This document shows, one piece after another, positions 1-7,367 of a stretch of DNA of 10,238 bases (positions within the stretch are counted from its first letter, which is position 1; each line of letters opens with the position of its first letter). The translations under genes were made by a program, and so were the position numbers. The notes beneath the pieces were generated by a model. The model did no database searches, was not told the origin of the DNA, and saw only the letters and a list, made by a program, of their open reading frames with translations. Source of the stretch: Planctomycetaceae bacterium. GTDB taxonomy: Bacteria; Planctomycetota; Planctomycetia; Pirellulales; Pirellulaceae. The stretch is taken from contig REEF01000435.1 of NCBI GenBank assembly GCA_007695205.1, forward strand, positions 1 to 10,238, given 5' to 3'.

Positions 1-89
1 CGTTGGCCGAAAACGACTCCCGACCCCGCCCGCGTCCCCCATACAAGGCTACCTTGATTGACAAGAAACTTCTGGCCGGGTGCTTACAA

Positions 90-1391
90 TTACTGGTCGG
101 ATGCCGCGGACAGGTCGGCACTCAGCAGTTCGCGGTCGTTGCGAGCGAACACGTGCTGATAGGCGAATGCCGGATGCGACCAGGTCACTCCATCACGCAC
201 CCGGTACTGATCGGTGGTCGTCTCGATCAACTTCGCGCGGCTCAGCTCTTCAAACCCTTCGGGTGTCAAGCGGCCGATGATCAATTCACCCCGCTCGTTG
301 AACAGCCAAGTCCGATCGCCCTGACGAACCAAGTGGACCGTTCCGAACCGTGTCGGCGGCGTGGCCGTCTCGTCCTGCCAGATCTGTTCGCCCGTCGCCA
401 GATCCAAGCATCGCAATATGCCTCGGCTGTCCGCGCCATAGATGTAGGCTCCGTCGATCATCGGCGTCGAGTTCAAGCAATGCAAGGCTTCTTGATTGGG
501 CACTTCTTCCCGTCGTCGATGCCACACTTTCTGAATGTCCACCTGATCCTGCAGCAAACGCAGCAGCAGCGATCCCTTGTGGGCATCCGACAGCAGCAGC
601 AGGTCGTCCTGGACGACGGGTGTCGAGATGGCGATCGGCCAGTTTTCCCAGGGGTGCGGGAACTCCCAATGCAGTTCGCCCGAGGCCGGGTCCAGACCCA
701 CGATACGATCGCCCGTATAGCAGACCAGCACACGATGACCCGCCTGGTCGACCACGATCGGCGCCGAATACGACGCGTCGTCTGACAAAGCCGTCCAACG
801 CTCTTGGCCGGTGACCTTGTCAAACGCGACCAGGCACGCGTCCTCACCACCGATGTGCAGGATCACCAGATCGTCTTCGATCAGCGGAGCCGAGGCGATC
901 CCCCAGTTGGGCATGCGAATCGAGTATTCCGTGTTCAAGTCGCGACTCCAATGCACCTGGCCTGTCGCCGCATCAAAGCAGAACAAATGCCCCATCGCGC
1001 CGATGCTGTAGGCGCGGCCTTCGTCGATGGTCACCGACGCTCGTGGTCCCGCCTGATACCCGATCCCGACGTACACGCACTCGTAGGCGTGCGACCACAG
1101 GCTCTCGCCCGTCTGCCAGTCGAAACACAACACGCGTTCCGTCTGTTCCGGTTCGGTCAAGCGATCCATCACGTACACGCGGCCATCCGCCACGGTCGGT
1201 CCGGTGTAGCCGCTGCCGATGGGAACGGTCCAGCGAATCGGAATCTGCGGTTGGTCGAATCGGTCGGTCAACCCATCCTCACGCCAAACCCCGTCTCGTT
1301 GAGCGCCACGCCATTGAGGCCAATCTTCCCCTCCGGTTGCCGGCAGCACACTCACCACCCACATTGTCAACACGGCCAAACTGATTCGCAT
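90..1391 (-). CDS. Secreted PQQ-like (WD40-type) beta-propeller repeat protein
   Basis: The 433-residue product starts with a probable signal peptide (residues 1-20: MRIS, a hydrophobic stretch, then PATGG). The WPQWRG motif follows at residues 24-29, a signature of planctomycete exported PQQ-like propellers. Repeats of the form 'strand, aspartate, x-x-TG-x-x-x-W' recur: CFDWQTGESLW (89-99), CFDAATGQVHW (138-148), AFDKVTGQERW (189-199), GLDPASGELHW (232-242) and CLDLATGEQIW (328-338). With the less regular C-terminal strands this suggests about 7-8 blades. The family fold is a beta-propeller in the periplasm or outside the cell. Substrate and activity are unknown, and PQQ binding cannot be inferred from the repeats. 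The ATG is supported by AAAGGAG (plus-strand 1401-1407) 9 nt upstream. The gene lies 56 bp after the hydratase-family gene on the same strand, so read-through is possible, but its own ribosome binding site and secreted nature suggest a separate role. Confidence 0.9.
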   Translation of the reverse strand: MRISLAVLTMWVVSVLPATGGEDWPQWRGAQRDGVWREDGLTDRFDQPQIPIRWTVPIGSGYTGPTVADGRVYVMDRLTEPEQTERVLCFDWQTGESLWSHAYECVYVGIGYQAGPRASVTIDEGRAYSIGAMGHLFCFDAATGQVHWSRDLNTEYSIRMPNWGIASAPLIEDDLVILHIGGEDACLVAFDKVTGQERWTALSDDASYSAPIVVDQAGHRVLVCYTGDRIVGLDPASGELHWEFPHPWENWPIAISTPVVQDDLLLLSDAHKGSLLLRLLQDQVDIQKVWHRRREEVPNQEALHCLNSTPMIDGAYIYGADSRGILRCLDLATGEQIWQDETATPPTRFGTVHLVRQGDRTWLFNERGELIIGRLTPEGFEELSRAKLIETTTDQYRVRDGVTWSHPAFAYQHVFARNDRELLSADLSAASDQ

Positions 1392-1447
1392 CGTAGCAAT
1401 CTCCTTTCTGCAACATTGTCAGGTCTTCATAGATGATGGGGCGGACC

Positions 1448-2230
1448 TCATGGCCACTTGGGAGCCCGTTTTTCCAGGAAAGCGGCTAACCCTTCTTCGG
1501 CGGCTTCCGTCGTCCGAGCCGTCGCGGTCGCGGCAGCACCGGCGCTGATCATCACGCCCAGTTGCTCGCCGATGGTCTCGTTCAACAGCCGCTTGGTCAA
1601 TTGTAGCGATTCCGGCGCCGACTGGGCGCATTGCTCGGCGATTTGGTGAGATCGAGCCCAGATCGTGTCACCGGCCGTCAATTCGTGATAAATTCCCCAT
1701 CGAAAAGCCTCGTCGGCCTCCACCAGGCGAGCGGTCAGCAATAAGTTCGCCGCCTTTCCTGCGCCGACACGAAAGGTCAACAGGGGGGCGACAATGCCAG
1801 ATACAAGGCCTCGTCGCGGCTCCGGCATCCCGAAGGAGGCTTCCGAAACGGCGACGACGATGTCCGAAGCCAGCACCAAGGCCGCACCGGCCCCGACCGC
1901 CGGGCCATTGACCGCCGCGATGATCGGCTTGGGGAACTGCAGCATCAACTCGATCAATTCTTTCAACTGGACCGCGTCCTGATGCCATTGCTGTAACGCG
2001 TCGCCGGCGCGGCTGCTGTCTTGGATTTCCTGCAGATCCATGCCCGCGCAGAATGATTGGCCCGCACCGGTGAGGATCACGGCTCGAACCTGCCGCTCCT
2101 GATGCAGGTCCTCGAAGGCCTGTTTCAATTGCAACAACATCCAACGGGACAGGGCGTTGCATTTGTCGGTTCGCTGCAAAACGATCGTGCCACTGGGTAC
2201 GTGTTTGCGGACGCGGATGAAATCATCCAT
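1448..2230 (-). CDS. Enoyl-CoA hydratase/isomerase (crotonase) family protein, atypical active site
   Basis: The 260-residue protein has the usual crotonase-family length and landmarks. FCAGMDL (60-66) is the first oxyanion-hole loop. PKPIIAAVNGPAVGAGAAL (100-118) is the core signature with the second oxyanion glycine. SFGMPE (132-137) leads into the variable active-site segment. Family members act on acyl-CoA thioesters (hydration, isomerisation, hydrolysis) in the cytoplasm. Of the two glutamates of classical hydratases (rat Glu144 and Glu164), the second aligns with Glu137. The first aligns with Ala117, and the usual GxxPGxGGTQRL loop reads GLVSGIVAPLL. Classical hydratase activity is therefore doubtful and the exact reaction is open. 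The start is well supported by AGAGGAG (plus-strand 2238-2244), 7 nt before the ATG. The gene overlaps the stop of the alkyltransferase gene by 8 bp, which implies translational coupling. Confidence 0.9.
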   Translation of the reverse strand: MDDFIRVRKHVPSGTIVLQRTDKCNALSRWMLLQLKQAFEDLHQERQVRAVILTGAGQSFCAGMDLQEIQDSSRAGDALQQWHQDAVQLKELIELMLQFPKPIIAAVNGPAVGAGAALVLASDIVVAVSEASFGMPEPRRGLVSGIVAPLLTFRVGAGKAANLLLTARLVEADEAFRWGIYHELTAGDTIWARSHQIAEQCAQSAPESLQLTKRLLNETIGEQLGVMISAGAAATATARTTEAAEEGLAAFLEKRAPKWP

Positions 2231-2774
2231 GTCGGATCTCCTCTGGTTGCGAAAAACGGGCGACGCCTTCCAGAATCAGCAAATGCCGCTTCATGTCAAG
2301 ACCTCCGACTGCCGAATAACCGCCCAGTCGCCTCGCCGTTCCAAGAACCCGATGACAGGGGATCACGATCGGCAAGCGGTTGCGGGACATCACGCCCCCG
2401 ACCGCTCGAGCCGCTCGGGGCGAACCGACTCGGGCCGCCAACTGGCCATACGTCAGGGTTTCACCCCACGGAATCGCTCGGCACGCCAGACTGACGCGAC
2501 GCTGGAAATCCGTCATATCGCTCAGGTCCAAAGGCACATCCCGGAAATCGTCCCGATAGCCGTCGCTGTACGCCTGCAACCGCACGACCAAGTCCACGCG
2601 TCCCAAGTGGTCATCCGCCGTTGTACCCCGCACGGTAGCCAAACCGCCAATCGCCATTCGAGCAGTTTCGCGGTCCGGATGTCCGAATGTCAACGCGGCC
2701 AAGCCCCGATCGCTCCACGCGATGGCAAACCAGCCCAACCGAGTCGCGAACACCTTATTCTGCGGAAAAATCAC
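2223..2774 (-). CDS. ogt: Methylated-DNA--protein-cysteine S-methyltransferase (O6-alkylguanine-DNA alkyltransferase)
   Basis: A suicide DNA-repair protein that transfers alkyl groups from O6-alkylguanine (and O4-alkylthymine) to its own cysteine. The 183-residue product has the two-domain Ogt/MGMT layout: a variable N-terminal domain (about 1-85) and the conserved DNA-binding domain (about 86-175). Seen directly are FQRRV (90-94), IPWGETLTYGQLA (101-113), the winged-helix stretch ARAVGGVMSRN (122-132) containing the arginine finger, and the active-site IPCHRV (138-143) with acceptor Cys140, followed by LGGYS (150-154). No Ada-type N-terminal zinc domain is fused to it, so it is a stand-alone Ogt-type enzyme. 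The start is a GTG codon. A GGAG lies 11 nt upstream and an AAGG only 2 nt upstream, so the initiation signal is modest. The upstream ATG at 2798 is out of frame. It is the first gene of the minus-strand group and overlaps the next gene by 8 bp. Confidence 0.93.
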   Translation of the reverse strand: MIFPQNKVFATRLGWFAIAWSDRGLAALTFGHPDRETARMAIGGLATVRGTTADDHLGRVDLVVRLQAYSDGYRDDFRDVPLDLSDMTDFQRRVSLACRAIPWGETLTYGQLAARVGSPRAARAVGGVMSRNRLPIVIPCHRVLGTARRLGGYSAVGGLDMKRHLLILEGVARFSQPEEIRHG

Positions 2775-2841
2775 TGCCTTGAGGTCTCCAGATCCATGAA
2801 GGACGGATCATCGCTCGATACCGGCCGCGGGCCATGCCGCT

Positions 2842-2871
2842 TTGACAGTTCCGACCCGGACATTTTATACT
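2842..2871 (+). promoter_or_regulatory. Near-consensus sigma70-type promoter
   Basis: A perfect -35 box TTGACA (2842-2847) is separated by 18 bp from TATACT (2866-2871), one mismatch from TATAAT. Transcription would begin near 2878, giving a leader of roughly 47 nt before the ATG at 2925, which has an AAGGAG (2913-2918). It is the best promoter match I saw in the window. It would drive the unknown gene and possibly the whole plus-strand run downstream. The housekeeping consensus is assumed to hold in planctomycetes. Confidence 0.7.
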
Positions 2872-2893
2872 GATAGCTGCATGCACCAATCAA
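2864..2893 (-). promoter_or_regulatory. Candidate divergent promoter for the alkyltransferase gene group
   Basis: Read on the minus strand, TTGATT (plus-strand 2888-2893) lies 18 bp upstream of TATAAA (plus-strand 2864-2869). The -10 box overlaps the -10 of the rightward promoter. Transcription would start near 2857, about 80 nt before the GTG start at 2774. The match is weaker than the rightward promoter, and AT-rich sequence alone could produce it. Confidence 0.35.
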
Positions 2894-2924
2894 GTATCCC
2901 TAATGGACTTAGAAGGAGCCCGTC

Positions 2925-3668
2925 ATGAGTCACTATCGGTCGCTCGGTGACGATTTTTACGTGAATATGAACCTGAACACCGAGATGGACCTGCCCCAAA
3001 CAAGGGATTCGGTGCTACACTATTTCGAGCAAGTCCAGAAGCGTTTTCCATCGATGCGGAATTTTTACGGTCGCGAGCGGGGCGAGTTTGTACTGGAGGA
3101 AGACAAGGACCAGGGTAACTACCGGTGGATGACGATCGAACCGCGTCGCATCTGTTCAGGGGCGGTCAATCCGGAGAGTCTGTCCGAAGCGTTGCGACAG
3201 CACGAAACGGCCTTGGAGATTGCGCCGTATGCTTTGTCGGTCAGCCCGTTGGACTGTGAATCCTTGAACGTGATGGTCGGGTTTGATTTCACCTACCGCG
3301 GCAATCACAACGAACTGTTGGTCGAGGCGTTGGGGATCTGTCCAGCGCTGGAACGCATGGCCGACGTCCCGGGCGCGACGGTGTTGGGCACGGACCCCTC
3401 GCTGCAATTAGCCCTGGACGAAGACTGCCGCATCCAGTGCCGATTGAGCTTCGAGCCGCGAACCAGCGCCTATCACGTTCGGACGGGGGAATTTCCGGAA
3501 GAACAACTGAGCGTCTACTTTACGGTGCGGCGATATGGCAGTTTGGATCCGGGCGAGACGTACGCGTCGGCCATGAAACGCCTAGCCGAACTCTGCGTCG
3601 AACTGGTGGATGGCCACGTGGTGGAAAATGTGCTGCTTCCGCTGCAGCATGTCATCGCGACCAAATAA
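2925..3668 (+). CDS. Protein of unknown function, cytoplasmic
   Basis: I do not recognise a characterised family. The 247-residue product has no signal peptide, no membrane segment and no obvious enzyme motif. It reads as an acidic, soluble alpha/beta protein. Notable segments are an aromatic N-terminus (DDFYVNMNL, 9-17), a helical stretch (TRDSVLHYFEQVQKRFP, 26-42), FDFTYRGNHNELLVEALG in the middle, and a run of well-ordered strands with RTSAYHVRTGEFPEEQ. The C-terminal helix ends NVLLPLQHVI. The motif-like density of aromatic, Asn/His and Arg residues suggests a constrained family, possibly planctomycete-specific, but I cannot verify that. The start is strongly supported by AAGGAG 6 nt before the ATG and by a near-consensus promoter upstream. 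The sulfatase gene begins 43 bp after its stop, so co-transcription is plausible. Confidence 0.88.
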   Translation: MSHYRSLGDDFYVNMNLNTEMDLPQTRDSVLHYFEQVQKRFPSMRNFYGRERGEFVLEEDKDQGNYRWMTIEPRRICSGAVNPESLSEALRQHETALEIAPYALSVSPLDCESLNVMVGFDFTYRGNHNELLVEALGICPALERMADVPGATVLGTDPSLQLALDEDCRIQCRLSFEPRTSAYHVRTGEFPEEQLSVYFTVRRYGSLDPGETYASAMKRLAELCVELVDGHVVENVLLPLQHVIATK

Positions 3669-3711
3669 GCTTTCGGCCGGTCAACAGATTGGCCTGTTAA
3701 GGAACAAGATC

Positions 3712-5157
3712 ATGAAACGTTTGCCGCTGTGCCTTTTACTGCTGGTCTTTGGGATGATGGCGCGATCCGAGTTCTCGACTGCGTGGGCCGAAGAAGTCGC
3801 GAAACGCCCCAACATCGTGTTCATTTTCAGCGACGATCAGTGTTTCGATGCGATCGGTGCGTTGGGCAATGACCAGATTCAGACGCCCAACCTGGACCGG
3901 ATGGTTCGCAGCGGGTTGACGTTCACCCACGCGTATAACATGGGATCATGGAGTGCCGCCGTCTGCGTCGCCAGTCGCACGATGCTCAATACGGGTCGCT
4001 TCTTGTGGCGGGCTGAAGCCGTGTACGGGACTTCCGAACAGGAGCGGCAGGCGGGTCGCTGGTGGCCGCTGTTGTTCAAAGCCGCAGGATACGACACCTA
4101 CATGACGGGCAAGTGGCATGTCCGAGGCAATGCCGAGCGATCGTTTGATTTCGTGACCAATGTACGGCCCGGGATGCCGAACCAGACGCCCGAAGGTTAC
4201 CATCGGCCGATCGACGGTCAACCGGATGCGTGGAGCCCGTACGACACGCGATTTGAAGGTTTCTGGAAGGGCGGCAAGCATTGGAGCGAGGTGCTGGCCG
4301 ACGATGCCGAGGCGTTCCTGCAGCAGGCGGCTCAGCGGGACAATCCGTTCTTCATGTACCTGGCCTTCAATGCGCCGCACGACCCTCGGCAAGCGCCCAA
4401 GTCGTATGTCGATCGATACCCGCTGGAAAATCTGGAATTGCCGGCCAACTTTCTGCCGGAATACCCGTTCAACGAGGCGATAGGCAGTGGTCGCGGCCTG
4501 CGTGACGAACGCCTGGCGCCCTTTCCCCGCACCGAGTTCGCCGTGAAGGTGAACATCCAAGAGTACCTGGCGATCATCACGCACATGGATACGCAGATCG
4601 GCCGTATCCTGGACGCTCTGCAGCGGACCGGCAAGGCCGATCATACCTACGTGATCTTCACCTCGGATCACGGGCTGGCCGTCGGTCAGCATGGGCTGAT
4701 GGGCAAGCAAAACATGTTCGACCACAGCATCCGAGTCCCGCTGATCCTGACGGGACCCGATATCCCCAAAGATCAGCGGGTCGACGGCGACGTCTACTTT
4801 CAGGACATTGTCCCCACCACGCTCCAGTGGGCTGGCGTCGAAGTACCGGACTTCGTCGAATACAAGAGTCTGATGCCGATCGTCCGCGGCCAGCGTGAAA
4901 GGAACTATGACGCCATCTATGGGGCCTACTTGCAACGTCAACGCATGGTCCGCCAGGATGGGTATAAACTGATCCTGTATCCGACGATCGGTCGAGTGCG
5001 TTTGTTTCATGTCGAGTCCGATCCAGCCGAAACAGTCGACCTGGCAGACGATCCGAAGCATCAGGCGACCGTCAAACGATTGTTCGCCTCACTGTTAAGA
5101 TTGCAGCAGGAAACCGACGACCCGCTGGACCTGAAGGCCGCGTTTCCGGATCTGTGA
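3712..5157 (+). CDS. Exported sulfatase (formylglycine-dependent arylsulfatase family)
   Basis: It hydrolyses a sulfate ester of unknown substrate. Planctomycetes use such enzymes mainly on sulfated polysaccharides. The ATG at 3712 (481 residues) is preferred over the in-frame ATG at 3610, which lies inside the upstream gene. The 3712 start gives a good signal peptide (MKRLPLCLLLLVFGMMA, cleavage near AWA-EE, 25-28) and has AAGGAA just upstream. Landmarks are PNIVFIFSDDQ (33-43) with metal ligands Asp41-Asp42, and CVASR (85-89) followed by TGR (94-96), where Cys85 would become formylglycine. Others are TGKWH (132-136), APHDP (221-225), TSDHG (317-321) with ligands Asp319-His320, and GKQNMFDHSIRVPLI (331-345) with Lys332. 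The activation motif has Ala where CxPSR has Pro, an accepted variant. The C-terminus carries the usual sulfatase subdomain with LFHVESDPAE. No formylglycine-generating enzyme is in the window, so it must be encoded elsewhere. Confidence 0.94.
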   Translation: MKRLPLCLLLLVFGMMARSEFSTAWAEEVAKRPNIVFIFSDDQCFDAIGALGNDQIQTPNLDRMVRSGLTFTHAYNMGSWSAAVCVASRTMLNTGRFLWRAEAVYGTSEQERQAGRWWPLLFKAAGYDTYMTGKWHVRGNAERSFDFVTNVRPGMPNQTPEGYHRPIDGQPDAWSPYDTRFEGFWKGGKHWSEVLADDAEAFLQQAAQRDNPFFMYLAFNAPHDPRQAPKSYVDRYPLENLELPANFLPEYPFNEAIGSGRGLRDERLAPFPRTEFAVKVNIQEYLAIITHMDTQIGRILDALQRTGKADHTYVIFTSDHGLAVGQHGLMGKQNMFDHSIRVPLILTGPDIPKDQRVDGDVYFQDIVPTTLQWAGVEVPDFVEYKSLMPIVRGQRERNYDAIYGAYLQRQRMVRQDGYKLILYPTIGRVRLFHVESDPAETVDLADDPKHQATVKRLFASLLRLQQETDDPLDLKAAFPDL

Positions 5158-5200
5158 GCCGACCCTTCGTTACGTTTTAGAAAACTCGAGACACCATTCG

Positions 5201-7315
5201 ATGCAGGACACCGACCAACCACCGACGGAACCCGGCGACTCGCACGCTTTGCCCGAACTGCTTGCCCCGGCAGGCGATCAGGCGGCGTTGGATGCCGCGA
5301 TCCGGGCCGGTGCCGACGCGGTCTATCTGGGCATGACCGACATGAACGCTCGGCAAAAAGCCACCAACTTTCGGCCCGAAACGTTTGCCGATGTGGTCCA
5401 GCAGGCTCACCAGCATGGCGTCCGCGTCTACCTGACGCTGAACACCGACATCGCCGAAGCTCAATTGCCCCAGGCGGCTCGGCTGCTGGAGTTGGCTCAC
5501 CAAGCCCAGGTCGATGGGGTGTTGATCCGTGATCCGGCGCTGCTGGCCTTTCGCCCGCTGTACCCGCAGATCGAATTCCACTTCAGCACGCAGACGTGCA
5601 TCGCCAACAGCGCGGACGTGGCAGCGGCCGGTGATCTGGGCGCGGATCGCGTCGTCTTGGCGCGCGAGTTGACGTTGGACGAAATCGCGGCGGCTTCCGG
5701 TGTACCAGGGGTACAGACCGAGGTGTTTGTGCAAGGCGCGTTGTGCTTCTGCGTCTCGGGACGCTGCCTGCTATCCAGTTGGGTAGGCGGGCGTAGCGGC
5801 AACCGCGGCGCATGCACCAGCCCCTGTCGCGTGCCGTGGACCGTGGACCAGCAACCAGCCGGGACGCCCCTTTCCATGCGTGACCTCAGCACGGCTCATC
5901 GACTGGCGGATCTGCGCGCCGCCGGGGTCAAAGCGTTGAAGATCGAGGGGCGTTTGAAGACCGCCGACTGGGTCAGCCAGGCGGTCGAGTTGTACCGCCG
6001 CGCGTTGGCGGGCGAGACGATCCCCGACCTGGAAACCGCCTCGCCGTTGGCTTCCTATACCGGACGGCGATTGACCGACGGCTTCTTGGACGGCCAGCGG
6101 ACCCAGTTGACCGGTCTGGCCGAAGGCCGCACCAGTCGACCCGGCGCGATGCCGCGGACACCACGCGATCCGGAGTCACCGACCGCGCCCGATACCCGCG
6201 ACGCCCAATCGATCTACGAACTGGAAATCACCACCGGTGGCGATCGGGTCCGGATCGTCTGTGTGTGTCGCGAGCAAGAGTTCGAGTGGTCGATTCCCAA
6301 AACGGTCGTGAAACGAGCTTACAAAGCCATCTCGGTCGGCGCCGTCCTGCAGTACCTGCAAGCCGAACCGGCGCGCGGGCACCGATTGGTGCGCGGCACC
6401 ACCGACGACCCGGACTTCTTGCTCGTGCCCCGCGCTTCCAACAAGTTGATCCATCACATCTCGACCGTGATCCACCAGGCCGTCAAGAAGCAGAATGCTC
6501 CGCTCGATTTCGAATTGCCCGAAGCGGTGCGAGTCATCATTGCGCCGGGCGACCCCGACCCGGCAAATCGACGCATGCCCAACGATCCGCCCGATCGGGC
6601 GCGGCTGCACGCCGACGATGCGTTGATGTTTCTGGATAGCATCCGTCCCGATGGCGGCGTGATCGTCGAAGGCGTCACGGCCGACAATCTGCGACCGATC
6701 CACAAAGCCTGCCGCCGCATCCCGTTGGTCGTGGCGTTGCCGAACGTGATTTTCGAGGACCAGTTGGACCAGGTCGATACCCTGCTGCAGGCTTGCCGCA
6801 AGTTGCGGACGGTGGTCGAGGTCAATAGCTGGGGCGGCTGGCGGATGGCACGTGCCGCCGGCGTTCGGTTGGAGAGCGGGCTAGGGCTGCCCGTGCTCAA
6901 CTCGCTGGCCGCGCGCACGCTGGCCCATTGCGGCATCCAGTGCGTCACGCTATCGATCGAAGCGGGACGCAAGCAATTGGAACAAGTCTCGGCCGTCTGC
7001 CCCGTGTCCTGCTCGCTGACCGTCTTCGGACGCCCCCCGTTGATGACTTCGCGAGTCGAACTGCCGCCGGACTATCTGGGCCATCTGTTCGCCGATCGTC
7101 GCGATGTCCACATGATCCCGCGACGCGAGAACGGGTTGTGGGTCTTCCGACCTCAGACGCCCTTCGATCTGCGCGGCGCTCGAAACTCGCGGTTGTTGGC
7201 CCGACATCTGGTCGTCGACTTGATCGGTTCGCCCGACCCTATCGCCGAATGGAGCCAACCGCCTTTGCCCAACCAGCGGCCGTTTCGATTCAACTACGAC
7301 CGTACCCTGGCCTGA
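5201..7315 (+). CDS. U32-family protein with DUF3656-type middle region (RlhA-like)
   Basis: The 704-residue product opens with the U32 signature ELLAPAGDQAALDAAIRAGA (19-38) and DAVYLG. It contains the iron-sulfur motif region EVFVQGALCFCVSGRC (174-189) and RGACTSPCR (202-210). The likely cluster ligands are Cys182, Cys189, Cys205 and Cys209, followed by KALKIEGRLK (244-253). Residues about 335-450 match the position and character of the DUF3656 insert. A C-terminal U32-like segment follows (VEVNSWGGWRMA, 539-550; PVLNSLAARTL, 564-574; VFGRPPLM, 608-615). E. coli U32 proteins are cofactor-dependent hydroxylases and not proven peptidases: RlhA modifies 23S rRNA C2501, TrhP modifies tRNA U34, and UbiU/UbiV act on quinones. 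The long architecture resembles RlhA, so RNA hydroxylation is the best guess, but the substrate is unproven. There is no clear Shine-Dalgarno before the ATG. The start lies 43 bp after the sulfatase stop. Confidence 0.92.
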   Translation: MQDTDQPPTEPGDSHALPELLAPAGDQAALDAAIRAGADAVYLGMTDMNARQKATNFRPETFADVVQQAHQHGVRVYLTLNTDIAEAQLPQAARLLELAHQAQVDGVLIRDPALLAFRPLYPQIEFHFSTQTCIANSADVAAAGDLGADRVVLARELTLDEIAAASGVPGVQTEVFVQGALCFCVSGRCLLSSWVGGRSGNRGACTSPCRVPWTVDQQPAGTPLSMRDLSTAHRLADLRAAGVKALKIEGRLKTADWVSQAVELYRRALAGETIPDLETASPLASYTGRRLTDGFLDGQRTQLTGLAEGRTSRPGAMPRTPRDPESPTAPDTRDAQSIYELEITTGGDRVRIVCVCREQEFEWSIPKTVVKRAYKAISVGAVLQYLQAEPARGHRLVRGTTDDPDFLLVPRASNKLIHHISTVIHQAVKKQNAPLDFELPEAVRVIIAPGDPDPANRRMPNDPPDRARLHADDALMFLDSIRPDGGVIVEGVTADNLRPIHKACRRIPLVVALPNVIFEDQLDQVDTLLQACRKLRTVVEVNSWGGWRMARAAGVRLESGLGLPVLNSLAARTLAHCGIQCVTLSIEAGRKQLEQVSAVCPVSCSLTVFGRPPLMTSRVELPPDYLGHLFADRRDVHMIPRRENGLWVFRPQTPFDLRGARNSRLLARHLVVDLIGSPDPIAEWSQPPLPNQRPFRFNYDRTLA

Positions 7316-7367
7316 GGGCCGTCGACGAATATTCGCTCGAAGCAAAGAAGCACACGGAGCACCGGAC

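Noticed and set aside
1..42. Minus-strand ATG at 42 reading MGDAGGVGSRFRPT to the window edge, as a possible next gene after the beta-propeller gene
   Set aside because: Only 14 codons are visible and there is no good ribosome binding site, so it cannot be told from noise. The rest of 1-89 holds only a 5-bp hairpin (CAAGG 44-48 with CCTTG 52-56), too weak to call a terminator.
3..785. Long plus-strand open frame (260 codons) at the left edge
   Set aside because: It lies antisense to most of the beta-propeller gene, begins at a TTG without a convincing ribosome binding site, and its product has no family features. It is typical of shadow frames in GC-rich DNA.
3683..3698. Small hairpin AACAG / CTGTT between the unknown gene and the sulfatase
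   Set aside because: A 5-bp stem without a T-run is within chance expectation and not enough for a terminator or regulatory call.
3610..3711. Upstream in-frame extension of the sulfatase (34 residues)
   Set aside because: It overlaps the preceding gene, would bury the signal peptide, and has no ribosome binding site comparable to that at 3712.
3946..5061. 371-codon minus-strand open frame opposite the sulfatase gene
   Set aside because: The plus-strand frame has complete sulfatase motifs and a signal peptide. The antisense product shows no recognisable domain and reflects codon bias.
5201..7315. Annotation of the U32 protein as a collagenase or protease
   Set aside because: Experimentally studied bacterial U32 members are iron-sulfur hydroxylases, and the four-cysteine motif here fits that. 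No protease catalytic motif is visible.
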